Below, piece by piece: positions 23,642 through 36,699 of a stretch of 64,000 nucleotides of DNA. A program made the position numbers and the translations under genes. Where the stretch lies: contig CM022665.1 in assembly GCA_012295275.1 (NCBI GenBank), positions 327,471-391,470 of the forward strand, written 5' to 3'. The notes beneath the pieces are model-generated. The model saw only the letters and a list, made by a program, of their open reading frames with translations, ran no database searches and was not told where the DNA came from. The number at the start of each line of letters is the position of its first letter. The stretch's first letter is position 1. The DNA is from Chrysomallon squamiferum (taxonomy: Eukaryota > Mollusca > Gastropoda > Neomphalida > Peltospiridae).

Positions 23642-25208
23642 CTCTATTTTTAGAATTGAAGACCTACTATTCCTGACAACATTTCAGTTAAAAATGTCAA
23701 AAAACAATAACATTTGGACATTTTTAAATTTATTTTTACTACTACTACTATTATTATTATTATTATTATATACAGTAAAATATACAAGACAAATCAGTTA
23801 GCTAAGAATAAAATGTAAAAACAAGCTAATAAACAAACAAATAAACAAACAAAAATAAAAGAAAAGAAAATATACCTACGAATATGTCGAAATTCTACTG
23901 GTATCTTATAATTTAGATATAATTTTTATTTATTTATTTATGAGAGCGTATCAGTAAAACTTTTCACCAGTTTTCACAGGGCGATAACAAAAGTTACTGT
24001 TAGACACAAAATGAAAAGTTTACAGTTTTGCAAGTCGACTCTGTATATTCAGAATATTATACAGAATCAGTTTTTGTTATGTGCCACCATTTAGATCAGT
24101 TTTATTCCTGTCAGAGTTGGTTTTATGTATAATATATAGGAAAATCCAAAGATTCCAAATTGACCGCTGTTTAATAACAAGAATATTCAAATAAAATAAA
24201 ATATAGAATACTCTAATATTAATAAATATTAGTGTATTTGTACTGTAATGAAAGAAATATATTTTAATATTATTATTTTAGTCTACTGAGTACTTGAAAA
24301 TATTATAAATGTTTGTATTTGTCTATCAGAAAATATTTCTAGATTTATGAAGAGTAAGTTAAAGTAATAAAATGGAACTAATTTAAAAATAACAACATTT
24401 AGAAATTGTTTATTCAAATCTTAGTTGGTCTTATTAAGGCATAAGACATAGGAAGTTATTATATGAGAAAGGTTTCTTTTACTATAAGAAAAAAAACCAT
24501 TGTATTCAACAAACTGTAAATAAATAAAATAAAATAAAATAAAATAAAATAAAACACATCAATAAATAAATGAAATGAAATATATAAACAAGCAAACAAA
24601 CAAACAAATAAAAAATGAAAAGATTTGTGGCTAAGATTATGAGCAGTTCAATGGTTTGCTAAGTTTATTTCTATCGTTACGACGTAGTGACCATCCATAA
24701 ATATTTTGTTGTCAGTTTTTAATTCACCGATGTTCTTTACAGAAATAATTTGATCTGGAATTTTTAGAAGTTTATAAACATTTTAATAACAGTTTTCTAT
24801 ATCTAGTAATTTATGTCTGTAAATATACATTTAAGTCTATAGATATATGTATATTTTTTAAATGTATGAAACTGGTTTCAACATTACTTCCTTGTTTACA
24901 CTGTGTAAATTTTCACAGCTAATAACGATTTAATTTAGACCTTCGATTTAATTTAGTGAAAAGAGTTTAATAACATGACCAGTGTTTGAAATATTTATTA
25001 ACATATTTCATTATATTCAGATAACAGAGAAAACAACCGTTTTTGTATTTATTATAAACGACAACCAAAAGGTCGCAAATACTGAAGTATCTCATTATCA
25101 CCCTTCTTCAGTATCGTGTATAGAGTGAATGTTCAGACAAACATTTAAAATTGTCAGCTTTATTTTGATACCATTAGGAAATATTTCCGTGTTCATTCTT
25201 TCTTTTCT

Positions 25209-25220
25209 GAAACCGAAACC
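25209..25220 (+). promoter_or_regulatory. ISRE-type site (GAAACCGAAACC)
   Basis: Perfect core; the downstream STAT-type site is decayed (TTTCGGTAA) and the HSF half-pair is TTCGAGAAC. Confidence 0.5.
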
Positions 25221-25734
25221 TCTATTTTTACAACGGACTAAAATATTTTCGGTAACGTTCGAGAACAGAGCATAATTATACGAGAAAAATCAAAGGAAAC
25301 ATCGATGTGTTTTTCAGTGTGTTTGAGCTGTTATTTACATAAGTAATATTGATTAGGAATATAGGTAAATTAATAAACATTTTAATAAGTTTTCTTCATC
25401 AAGTAATCAGATATTAATGTCCGTAAATATTCTGATACTTTTCAAATATATTAAACTCATTTTAACTTTACTTCCTTGTTTAACTTCGTGTAAATTTCTT
25501 AGTAAATATCGAAACTTTTCTGGTCGATTTTATTCATTACAAGCATTCACGTAAAAAGCACACTGGATTTAATTGAAGAAGAGGAATAACAGGACTAATA
25601 TTTGAAATAAAAATTACGTTTTAATATATTTGACTATCTTCAAATCGACATTCTTTTGTATTTGTTACTTGCGATAACGAAAAGGTCACAAACCATTTGT
25701 TTGAAAGATTAGGTGAAGCAAAGTATGCATATTA

Positions 25735-25779
<45 letters not shown>

Positions 25780-25949
25780 ACACACACACACAAATCACAC
25801 ACCCACACGAATACATGTCTAAAATCTTTAGCTTTTTGTTGCTAACATTATAAAATATTTCCGTATACTTCTTTTCTTTAGTGAATCTGAAACCTCTATT
25901 ATGCCTGACAAGATTCAAATTAAAATATATAGAAAATATTTGATTTAAA

Positions 25950-26406
25950 AAAAAAATTAAATTGTATTTAATTAGTTATTTTATTTAGTTTTGTTTGTTT
26001 ATTTATATATCTTTCTGAATAAATTATATTTTATTGTAGTAAAAATGCATATATATATTTTTTAAATTTAAATTACAACTAAGTAAATGCAAATATTGTA
26101 TGATTTTCCTCTTTTTGTATTTGATATAAACGACAACCAAAAGGTTTACAAATAAAAATAAACGTTCTTGTATATTTTTTCCTATATGCTTGATATTAAA
26201 AACGTACCCAGATTTGAATAAATATTTTCTAAATCTTTTGTTATGATATTTTTCTACTGGGCGGTAACAAAAGTTGCTGTTAGGAAATAAAATAGTCTGA
26301 AAAAATAAAAATGTCGTGTTCAGTAGAATTATATATTTGTATGTCATTTCCATCATCATCACCATCTTAATTATTATTATTGTTGCTGTTGTTGTTGTTG
26401 TTGCTG

Positions 26407-26438
<32 letters not shown>

Positions 26439-27900
26439 CTGAATTGTATATATGAATGTATGTACGTATGTATGTATATATGTATGTATGTATATATGTA
26501 TGTATGTATGTATGTATTTATGTATGCATAAGTATATATGAATGTATGTACGTATGTATGTATGTGTGTATGTATGTATCTATGTTTGTATGTATGTATG
26601 TATGCATGAGTATATATGAATGTATGTACGTATGTATGTATGTGTGCTTGCGTGTGTGCTTGCGTGTGTGCATGCGTGCATGTATATGAATGTATGCATA
26701 TTTATATGTATGTATTTGTGTGTGTGAATATGTATGTTTGTATATATGAACGTATGTCTGTGTATAAATGCACGTACATATGTATGTTCCGATGTATGTA
26801 TGTTTATGTGTATAGGCCTATGTATGTGCATTTGTATGGATGAATGTATGTACGTACGTATGTATATATGTGCATGTATGTATATATTTAATATTCTAAA
26901 TTACATGACCAAGCCAGATAACTTTATATGTTTGTTTGTTTGTTTGTTAAGATCAGATAACTTTTCAATGGAGTTTAATAGACAGTGCTCTGTGAACCAC
27001 ACCCCTGAAGCTACGACCTGGACTCGTGCGATATTTGATGTACCTTCTTTGTTAAATAAGTAAAAAGAAAACATTAAGAAAAATAAAGAGTCTGTAAGCG
27101 GTATTAGTCTATAACTCAGAACATTTAGAAATGTTACTAATGTGAATGAGAGCTTAAGTATATCTCAGTCTGTGTTTAAGAAAAAAAATAGAAAATATAA
27201 ATAAAAAAATAAATAATGTTTGAGGCTAAGTTATAAGACTTTTGTCATTTTTTAATTTATTTGTTTCTTCTCCTTTTTATAAGAAACCTGTGATATTTTT
27301 CTACGGGGCGGTAACAAAAGCTTCTGTTAGACACAATATAAACAGTTTACAGTTTTGCAAGTCTCCTCTGTGTTTTCAGAATATCGTCAATAATCTGTTT
27401 TTGGTATTGTGTCACCATTTAGATCAGTTTTATTCGTGTCAAAGTTGGTTTTATGGACAACGTACAGGAAAATCGAAAAATTCAAAATTAACCACATTTA
27501 ACAGCAAGCGTATTCAAACAAAATAAATTGCAGTAACTGTAATATAAATAAAGATTAGTGTATTTTTCCTGTAATAAAAGTAATATATTTTAATATTATA
27601 TTTTATGCGTGGCAAATTAGTCCACTGAGTATAACGTACATGAAAATATTACAAATATTTATATTTGTTTATCAGAAAATCTTTCTAGATTTATGAAACG
27701 AGAGTTAAAGTAATAAAAATGGAATTATAATAACAACATCTAGAAAATGTTTATTCAATTGTGAGTTCGTCTTATTAAGGCATAAGAAAGTTCACCATGT
27801 AAACAATATACCTAGTTGTAGTACTATTAATATTTAGTTAACTAGGATATAAATAAATAAAATGAAGTGAAATGAAATGAAATAAAATAAAATAAAATGA
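25950..27900. other. Cassette filler and tetranucleotide repeat
   Basis: A degenerate ISRE (GAATCTGAAACC) is at about 25,883. A long (GTAT)n-type run with variants covers about 26,450-26,890. The segment at about 27,290-27,500 is the dispersed GGGCGGTAACAAAAG repeat seen in other cassettes. Open frames here are repeat-derived. No gene recognised. Confidence 0.6.
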
Positions 27901-27967
27901 GATTTTTCCGTATCAGTGGTTCAATGGAAAGTCGCCATGTTTATGTCACTTTGTACACGTAATTTGA

Positions 27968-27977
27968 GTCACGTGAT
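27968..27977 (+). promoter_or_regulatory. E-box palindrome GTCACGTGAT upstream of the array
   Basis: Fourth-cassette copy; a GTAAGT donor (28,078) follows GGAATTTGG. It is the nearest such element upstream of the candidate start exon at 28,985. Confidence 0.4.
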
Positions 27978-28383
27978 CGTTACCACGCAGAGACGACCTG
28001 TATGTTTTGTTTTCTCTTTTTAACATATTGATGTGTTTGGGTCGTTCTTTACAGAAATAATTTGATTAGGAATTTGGGTAAGTCGATAAACATTGTAATA
28101 ACAGTTTTCTATATCCAGTAATCAGATATTTATGTTTGTAAATACGCTGATTTTTTCAAACAGATTCTAACATTACTTCCTCTTTGTAAATTTTATATCA
28201 AATATTGAAGTGGTTTTATTCGATTCAAACACTCCAGTAAAATGGACATGGACCTTACATTTAGTTAAAGAGCTTATTAACATGACAGTTTATGAAATAA
28301 TGATTACGTTTTAACCTGTTTTACCACATTCAGATAACAGAAAAAACGACCTTCCTTTGTATTTGTTACGAGCGACAACGAAA

Positions 28384-28401
28384 AGGTCACAAATATTGAC
28401 C
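28384..28401 (+). promoter_or_regulatory. Inverted AGGTCA/TGACC pair, 7-base spacer
   Basis: AGGTCA-N7-TGACC, about 195 bases before the ISRE at 28,580; the extra distance is a T/C-rich expansion. Confidence 0.35.
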
Positions 28402-28579
28402 CGTTTGTGTCGCCCATTCTTGAATATCGTTTTCAGTAACAGTTAAAAGTTCATAGACTACGTGCTAAAACAAATATTTAAAATTATTAGTTTTGTGTTG
28501 CTTTATATTATAAAATATTTCCGTGTTTTAGTTTCTTTCTTTTTTTTTTTTCTTCTTCTTCTTTTTTTGGTTTCTTTAT

Positions 28580-28627
28580 GAAACTGAAACTTGTATGAAC
28601 GAAAATATTTCCGAGAATGTTCGAGAA
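28580..28627 (+). promoter_or_regulatory. Composite ISRE + STAT-type + heat-shock-type element
   Basis: Within 48 bases are GAAACTGAAACT (ISRE core, 28,580-28,591), TTCCGAGAA (TTCN3GAA, STAT/GAS consensus, 28,609-28,617) and GAATGTTCGAGAA (three alternating nGAAn units, HSF consensus, 28,615-28,627, overlapping the STAT site). It is the last cassette before the candidate start exon and the A/B exon array that leads to the intact IAP. No TATA box is evident. Motif identities are seen; factor binding is inferred. Confidence 0.5.
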
Positions 28628-28984
28628 GACTTAACTGCCTGCAGTGGTAGTAGCTAGATTTGAATAAACATTAGTAGTTCTGTAAAAGATAAATTTGTTA
28701 GTTTAATGATTTCTTAACTGTGATGAAAGAACACAACATTTTGTTTGATGTTTTAATTGATTGACTGAATGTTATCAGATTAAACTTTGGTAAAGTTCAT
28801 ACTTACATCAGACTACATGTATAGTACATGTTATTTTATTTCTTGAGGTCAGTAATCAATATAGAATCAGTTTGTCTACAAATTTAACACGTTCCAGTGT
28901 TTTATTAATAATTATACTCAAATTAAATTTATTTAAATTTAGAAACTGCTTAAATTGTCAAAGTAAAAGACACAGTCAGAAAGA

Positions 28985-29021
28985 ATGAAGAGAAACTTGA
29001 ATCTATTTATAGAGCAATCTG
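28985..29021 (+). CDS. Candidate start exon of the array/IAP gene
   Basis: ATG followed by 11 sense codons (MKRNLNLFIEQS) and one base before a GTGCGT donor at 29,022, so it ends in phase 1, the phase needed by every exon A and B and by the IAP repeat exon. The 5' part of the exon may begin after TTTAG at 28,942. It lies 360 bases downstream of the composite regulatory element. A related stretch at about 62,070 has an ATG without a matching donor, so conservation is weak. Confidence 0.35.
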
Positions 29022-30035
29022 GTGCGTAACAGAGATTTTCCTTGTATTAACCTTTGTTACTTCAGTTTTATGTCTGATAACATCACACTTTATTTATTTG
29101 TATCTGGGATAATACGCATTAAATGTAAATGAGCAGTACAATCATGAAAACGTAGATTATCAGAAGTATTAATTTCTGCGTGGTGTTTTAGAAAACAAAA
29201 TATCGTCTCCAGATCACGAGATGAATCATCAATATATTAAGACATTTCATAAGCGTGGAGTTTCATTAATGTCCTGGTTTCGTTTTCAAATAGTTTTTCT
29301 GTCTGTGATTTTGTGCATTTTTATAATCTGAATGACTACTACATGAATATAATAGGTGAAAAAGAATTATTTTCTTACAAACGTTAGCTGATATTAATTT
29401 TACACATTTTATGTTTATCGATATTTCTGAAATTACAAATTGGAAGATGATGAAAGAACACAGACAGTAGTAAAAAATAAAAATATCGTTATATGATTAA
29501 ACCTTGTTTGTTTAGTGTCATTCTTTATTTAACATGTGACGCTCGTTTTATTAAAACTTAATTTGCATGGTCACCCTCCGTAATGATGTCTGACTTGAGG
29601 GTATTCGTAAAGTTCTTGTTGTTTTTTTGTTTTTTTCTAATCTTTATTTTTATTTATTTGTTTGTTTATTTATTACTGTTATTATTATTAAAAGGAGCAG
29701 TATTTAATAGATCCGTAAGCTCTGTTTCTGACAGTTATTTGCAGATACGGAGAAACACTTTTTGCATTTTGTATTGTAAGTGAAACGCGTACTCATCTGA
29801 GGAAAACGCTGAAATTTCTATCTCGATGTCGTCTGTGGATGCTTAGAACAATTCATCCTTACAACTCAAAATCTCGGTTCTAGATTGGCGAGAAAAATCA
29901 CGAATATAACTGATCCTTTTAAAAAAAATTAGTGAAAACTGCATCGCCTATATCTAATGTAAAATCATAACAGTGTGACGAACCACACTTCACAGATGTT
30001 AATTTTAAAATGTTTGTTTTGATTTCATCTTACAG

Positions 30036-30728
30036 AACTTACAGAGCTAAGTGATAAGCAGGTGAAGATGATAAAGAGGATCTTACATCCTTTAGGTACT
30101 TTTACACCTTCTTGAACGTAACTTATAAAGTCACTGTCATATACTTAATCTACTGATGTTTTGTTTGGTAAACAACCTGTTTTTAAGTATTTATTTCTTA
30201 ATCAATACCTGTAAAAAAAAAGAAATAATTGCCTGTACATCCAATTATTTAGTACGGCTATAAAATATTGATATATAGTAATTTCAGTAGCTGATAGAGC
30301 CCTATCCTGATTTTACCTCACTCATGCCTTTCAATGAATATACGAACATCAACATCTATTATTTATTTTAATTAGTGAACGTTTGTCAGTGATTTTGAAT
30401 TATTGCAAGTCAGACAAATGTCTCCTTTATTTCCTGGTTTTAAAAATTATCCCAAAAGATAAGCGTGGAGTTTCATTAATGTCCTGGTTTCGTTTTCAAA
30501 TAGTTTTTCTGTCTGTGATTTTGTGCATTTTTTATAATCTGAATGACTACTACATGAATATAATAGGTGAAAAAATTATTTTCTTACAAACGTTAGCTGA
30601 TATTAATTTTACACATTTTATGTTTATCCATATTTCTGAAATTACAGGTTTAACCTATGAAACAACGGAAATCATGTGTCACAAAACTTGTTCAACTTTA
30701 AGTGAAGTTGAAAACAGCACAATAAAAG
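30036..30728 (+). CDS. Array unit 0: exon A + exon B
   Basis: Exon A is 30,036-30,095 (60 bases; ELTELSDKQVKMIKRILHPL, donor GTACTT). Exon B is 30,648-30,728 (81 bases; GLTYETTEIMCHKTC, then SEVENSTIK at its end, donor GTATGT). Both are open and phase 1-1, adding 47 residues together. Exon B is also read through from its upstream intron as a long open frame, which I consider incidental. Confidence 0.6.
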
Positions 30729-31383
30729 GTATGTACAATTTAATTTGTTTTGTTTTTTTTACAATTTTTTAAATTAAATATTTTTGGAAGATGATGAAAG
30801 AACACAGACAGTAGTAAAAAATAAAAATATCGTTATATGATTAAACCTTGTTTGTTTAGTGTCATTCTTTATGTAACATGTGACGCTCGTTTTATTAAAA
30901 CGTAATTTGCATGGTCACCCTCCGTAATGATGTCTGACTTGAGGGTATTCGTAAAGTTCTTGTTGTTTTTGTGTTTTTTTCTAATCTTTATTTTTATTTA
31001 TTTGTTTGTTTGTTTATTTATTACTGTTATTATTATTAAAAGGAGCAGTATTTAATAGATCCGTAAGCTCTGTTTCTGACAGTTATTTGCAGATACGGAG
31101 AAACACTTTTTGCATTTTGTATTGTAAGTGAAACGCGTACTCATCTGAGGAAAACACTGAAATTTCTATCTCGATGTCGTCTGTGGATGCTTAGAACAAT
31201 TCGTCCTTACAACTCAAAATCTCGGTTCTAGATTGGCGAGAAAAATCACGAATATAACTGATCCTTTTAAACAAAATTAGTGAAAACTGCATCGCCTATA
31301 TCTAATGTAAAATCATAACAGTGTGACGAACCACACTTCACAGATGTTAATTTTAAAATGTTTGTTTTGATTTCATCTTACAG

Positions 31384-32080
31384 AACTTACAGAGCTAAGT
31401 GATAAGCAGGTGAAGATCATAAAGAGTAACATTCAGTCATCAGGTACTTTTACACCTTCTTGAACGTAACTTATAAAGTCACTGTCATATACTTAATCTA
31501 CTGATGTTTTGTTTGGTAAACAACCTGTTTTTAAGTATTTATTTCTTAATCAATACCTGGAAAGCAAAGAAATAATTGCCTGTACATCCAATTATTTAGT
31601 ACGGCTATAAAATATTGATATATAGTAATTTCAGTAGCTGATAGAGCCCTATCCTGATTTTACCTCACTCATGCCTTTCAATGAATATACGAACATCAAC
31701 ATCTATTATTTATTTTAATTAGTGAACGTTTGTCAGTGATTTTGAATTATTGCAAGTCAGACAAATGTCTCCTTTATTTCCTGGTTTTAAAAATTATCCC
31801 AAAAGATAAGCGTGGAGTTTCATTAATGTCCTGGTTTCGTTTTCAAATAGTTTTTCTGTCTGTGATTTTGTGCATTTTTATAATCTGAATGACTACTACA
31901 TGAATATAATAGGTGAAAAAAAGAATTATTTTCTTACAAACGTTAGCTGATATTAATTTTACACATTTTATGTTTATCCATATTTCTGAAATTACAGGTT
32001 TAACCTATGAAACAACGGAAATCATGTGTCACAAAAAACTTGTTCAACTTTAAGTGAAGTTGAAAACAGCACAATAAAAG
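31384..32080 (+). CDS. Array unit 1: exon A + frameshifted exon B
   Basis: Exon A is 31,384-31,443 and ends SNIQSS, like the old copy at 12,698 (KNIESS), unlike the other array units (R-I-x-x-x-L). Exon B is 31,998-32,080, 83 bases, because an A run after TGTCAC is two bases longer; its inclusion would break the frame. It may be skipped, or the assembly may be wrong at the homopolymer. Confidence 0.5.
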
Positions 32081-32732
32081 GTATGTACAATTTAATTTGT
32101 TTTGTTTTTTTTTTACAATTTTTAAATTAAATATTTTTGGAAGATGATGAAAGAACACAGACAGTAGTAAAAAAAAAAAATATCGTTATATGATTAAACC
32201 TTGTTTGTTTAGTGTCATTCTTTATGTAACATGTGACGCTCGTTTTATTAAAACGTAATTTGCATGGTCACCCTCCGTAATGATGTCTGACTTGAGGGTA
32301 TTCGTAAAGTTCTTGTTGTTTTTGTGTTTTTTTCTAATCTTTATTTTTATTTATTTGTTTGTTTATTTATTACTGTTATTATTATTAAAAGGGAGCAGTA
32401 TTTAATAGATCCGTAAGCTCTGTTTCTGACAGTTATTTGCAGATACGGAGAAACACTTTTGCATTTTGTATTGAAAGTGAAACGCGTACTCATCTAAGGA
32501 AAACGCTGAAATTTCTATCTCGATGTCGTCTGTGGATGCTTAGAACAATTCATCCTTACAACTCAAAATCTCGGTTCTAGATTGGCGAGAAAAATCACGA
32601 ATATAACTGATCCTTTTAAACAAAATTAGTGAAAACTGCATCGCCTATATCTAATGTAAAATCATAACAGTGTGACGAACCACACTTCACAGATGTTAAT
32701 TTTAAAATGTTTGTTTTGATTTCATCTTACAG

Positions 32733-33423
32733 AACTTACAGAGCTAAGTGATAAGCAGGTGAAGATGATAAAGAGGATCTTTCATGCTTTACGTACTTTT
32801 ACACCTTCTTGAACGTAACTTATAAAGTCACTGTCATATACTTAATCTACTGATGTTTTGTTTGGTAAACAACCTGTTTTTAAGTATTTATTTCTTAATC
32901 AATACCTGGAAAGCAAAGAAATAATTGCCTGTACATCCAATTATTTAGTACGGCTATAAAATATTGATATATAGTAATTTCAGTAGCTGATAGAGCCCTA
33001 TCCTGATTTTACCTCACTCATGCCTTTCAATGAATATACGAACATCAACATCTATTATTTATTTTAATTAGTGAACGTTTGTCAGTGATTTCGAATTATT
33101 GCAAGTCAGACAAATGTCTCCTTTATTTCCTGGTTTTAAAAATTATACCAAAAGATAAGCGTGGAGTTTCATTAATGTCCTGGTTTCGTTTTCAAATAGT
33201 TTTTCTGTCTGTGATTTTGTGCATTTTTATAATCTGAATGACTACTACATGAATATAATAGGTGAAAAAATTATTTTCTTACAAACGTTAGCTGATATTA
33301 ATTTTACACATTTTATGTTTATCCATATTTCTGAAATTACAGGTTTAACCTATGAAACAACGGAAATCATGTGTCACAAAACTTGTTCAACTTTAAGTGA
33401 AGTTGAAAACAGCACAATAAAAG
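32733..33423 (+). CDS. Array unit 2: exon A + exon B
   Basis: Exon A is 32,733-32,792, ending in C rather than G before GTACTT (split codon CGT or similar). Exon B is 33,343-33,423, 81 bases, open, matching unit 0. Confidence 0.6.
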
Positions 33424-34075
33424 GTATGTACAATTTAATTTGTTTTGTTTTTTTTACAATTTTTTAAATTAAATATTTTTGGAAGATGATGAAAGAACAC
33501 AGACAGTAGTAAAAAATAAAAATATCGTTATATGATTAAACCTTGTTTGTTTAGTGTCATTCTTTATGTAACATGTGACGCTCGTTTTATTAAAACGTAA
33601 TTTGCATGGTCACCCTCCGTAATGATGTCTGACTTGAGGGTATTCGTAAAGTTCTTGTTGTTTTTGTGTTTTTTTCTAATCTTTATTTTTATTTATTTGT
33701 TTGTTTATTTATTACTGTTATTATTATTAAAAGGAGCAGTATTTAATAGATCCGTAAGCTCTGTTTCTGACAGTTATTTGCAGATACGGAGAAACACTTT
33801 TTGCATTTTGTATTGAAAGTGAAACGCGTACTCATCTAAGGAAAACGCTGAAATTTCTATCTCGATGTCGTCTGTGGATGCTTAGAACAATTCATCCTTA
33901 CAACTCAAAATCTCGGTTCTAGATTGGCGAGAAAAATCACGAATATAACTGATCCTTTTAAACAAAATTAGTGAAAACTGCATCGCCTATATCTAATGTA
34001 AAATCATAACAGTGTGACGAACCACACTTCACAGATGTTAATTTTAAAATGTTTGTTTTTGATTTCATCTTACAG

Positions 34076-34763
34076 AACTTACAGAGCTAAGTGATAAGCA
34101 GGTGAAGATGATAAAGAGGATCTTTCATGCTTTACGTACTTTTACACCTTCTTGAACGTAACTTATAAAGTCACTGTCATATACTTAATCTACTGATGTT
34201 TTGTTTGGTAAACAACCTGTTTTTAAGTATTTATTTCTTAATCAATACCTGGAAAGCAAAGAAATAATTGCCTGTACATCCAATTATTTAGTACGGCTAT
34301 AAAATATTGATATATAGTAATTTCAGTAGCTGATAGAGCCCTATCCTGATTTTACCTCCTCATGCCTTTCAATGAATATACGAACATCAACATCTATTAT
34401 TTATTTTAATTAGTGAACGTTTGTCAGTGATTTCGAATTATTGCAAGTCAGACAAATGTCTCCTTTATTTCCTGGTTTTAAAAATTATCCCAAAAGATAA
34501 GCGTGGAGTTTCATTAATGTCCTGGTTTCGTTTTCAAATAGTTTTTCTGTCTGTGATTTTGTGCATTTTTATAATCTGAATGACTACTACATGAATATAA
34601 TAGGTGAAAAATTATTTTCTTACAAACGTTAGCTGATATTAATTTTACACATTTTATGTTTTCCATATTTCTGAAATTACAGGTTTAACCTATGAAACAA
34701 CGGAAATCATGGCACAAAAACTTGTTCCACTTTAAAGTGAAGTTGAAAACAGCACAATAAAAG
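34076..34763 (+). CDS. Array unit 3: exon A + broken exon B
   Basis: Exon A is 34,076-34,135, open. Exon B is 34,683-34,763, 81 bases long, but compensating indels put a TAA in frame after about 17 codons. The unit is intermediate between the two subtypes (ATGGCACA as in units 4-11, length as in units 0-2). Confidence 0.5.
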
Positions 34764-35413
34764 GTATGTACAATTTAATTTGTTTTGTTTTTTTTACAAT
34801 TTTTTAAATTAAATATTTTTGGAAGATGATGAAAGAACACAGACAGTAGTAAAAAATAAAAATATCTTATTACATGATTAAACCTTGTTTGTTTAGTGTC
34901 ATTCTTTATGTAACACGTCACGCTCGTTTTATTAAAACGTAATTTGCATAGTCCCTCCGTAATGATGTCTGACTTGAGGGTATTCGTAAAGTTCTTGTTG
35001 TTTTTGTGTTTTTTTCTAATCTTTATTTTTATTTATTTGTTTGTTTATTTATTACTGTTATTATTATTAAATGGGCACCATTTAATATATCCGTAAGCTC
35101 TGTTTCTGACAGTCATTTGCAGATACGGAGAAACGCTTTTTGCATTTTGTATTGTAAGTGAAACGGGTACTCATCTAAGGAAAACGCTGAAATTTGTACC
35201 TCGATGTCGTCTGTCGATTCTTAGAACAACTCATCCTCACAACTCATAATCTAGATTTTAGATTGGCGAGATAAATCATGAATATAATTGATCCTTTTAA
35301 ACAAAATTACTGAAAACTGCATCGCCTATATCTAATGTAAAATCATAACAGTGTGACGAACCACACTTCACAGATGTTAATTTTTAAATGTTTGTTTTAA
35401 TTTCATCTTACAG

Positions 35414-36079
35414 AACTTAAAGAGCTAAGTGATAAGCAGGTGAAGATGATAAAGAGGATCTTTCAGCCTTTAGGTACTTTTACACGTTCTTGAACCTAAC
35501 TTATCAAGTGATTGTCATGTATTTAATCTTCTGTACTTTTATGTGGTAAAGAACTCTGTTTTATTCTTTATCAACAATACCTGTGAAGCAAAGAAATAAT
35601 TGCCTATACATTCACTTATTTAGTACGCAATATAATATTGATATATCGTAATTTCAGTAGCTCACAGGACCCTACCCTGATTTTACCTCACTCATACCTT
35701 GCAATTAATATACGAACGTCAACATCTATTGTTTATTTTAATTAGTGAATGTTTGTCAGTGATTTGGAATTATTGCAAGTGAGACAAATTTCCCTTCGTT
35801 TCCCAGTTTTAAGAATTATCCCAAAAGATAAGCGTGGAGTTTCATTAATGTCCTGGTTTCGTTTTCAAATAGTTTATCTGTCTGTGACTTTGTGCATTTT
35901 TATAATCTGAATGACAACTACATGAATATATTACATGAATAATTACTTTCTTATAAACGTTAGCTGATGTTAATTTTACACATTTTATGTTTTCTGTATT
36001 TCTGAAATTACAGGTTTAACCTATGAACTAACGGAAATCATGGCACAGAAAACTTGTCCCACATTAAGCACAATAAAAG
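35414..36079 (+). CDS. Array unit 4: exon A + short exon B
   Basis: Exon A is 35,414-35,473 (ELKELSDKQVKMIKRIFQPL). Exon B is 36,014-36,079, 66 bases (GLTYELTEIMAQK, then TCPTLSTIK); the 15-base loss relative to units 0-2 is in frame. This is the type unit of the recent subtype, encoding 42 residues. A third exon-like frame is at 35,807-35,910 (see findings). Confidence 0.6.
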
Positions 36080-36699
36080 GTATGTACAATTTAATTTATT
36101 TTGTTTTTACAATTTTGTAAATTTAGTAATTTTGGAAAGATGATGAAAGAACACAGAAAGTAGTAAAAAATAAATATATTATTACATGATTAAACCTTCT
36201 TAGATTAGAGTCATGCTTTATGTAACACGTCGCGCTCGTTTTATTAAAATCTAATTTGGGTAGTCCCCCTCCATAATGTCTGACTTGAGGGTATCCGTAA
36301 AGTTCTTGGTTTTTTGTGTTTTAATTGTTTGTTTGTTTATTATTGTTATTATTAAAATGGGCACCATTTGATATATCCGTATGCTGTTTTTCTGACAGTT
36401 ATTTGCAGATACGGAGAAACGCTTTTTGCATTTTGTATTGTAAGTGAAACGGGTACTCATCTAAGGAAAACGCTGAAATTTCTACCTCGATGTCGTCTGT
36501 CGATTCTTACAACAACTCATCCTCACAACTCATAATCTAGATTTTAGATTGGCGAGATAAATCATGAATATAATTGATCCTTTTAAACAAAATTACTGAA
36601 AACTGCATCGCCTATATCTAATGTAAAATCATAACAGTGTGACGAACCACACTTCACAGATGTTAATTTTTAAATGTTTGTTTTAATTTCATCTTACAG

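Larger units (their letters stand above)
21300..25950 (+). repeat. Segmental block, copy 2 of 6.7-10.96 kb
   Basis: Direct copy with small indels; carries the better-preserved versions of the IAP linker remnant and of two ISRE cassettes. About 24.5-25.3 kb corresponds to 9.9-10.4 kb. Confidence 0.7.

Noticed and set aside
20688-25918. Minus-strand frames across the ISRE cassettes sharing a TEIFYKVSNxNLIILN-like string
   Set aside because: Reverse reading of the conserved TATAAAATATTTCCGTG block; starts, ends and frames differ between copies, and the plus strand carries the regulatory motifs.
26316-27063. Overlapping Y-V-C-M or H-T-Y rich frames on both strands
   Set aside because: Derived from the GTAT tetranucleotide run.
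27242-27526. 94-codon frame at the GGGCGGTAACAAAAG repeat
   Set aside because: The same DNA occurs in at least five other cassettes where the frame is closed.
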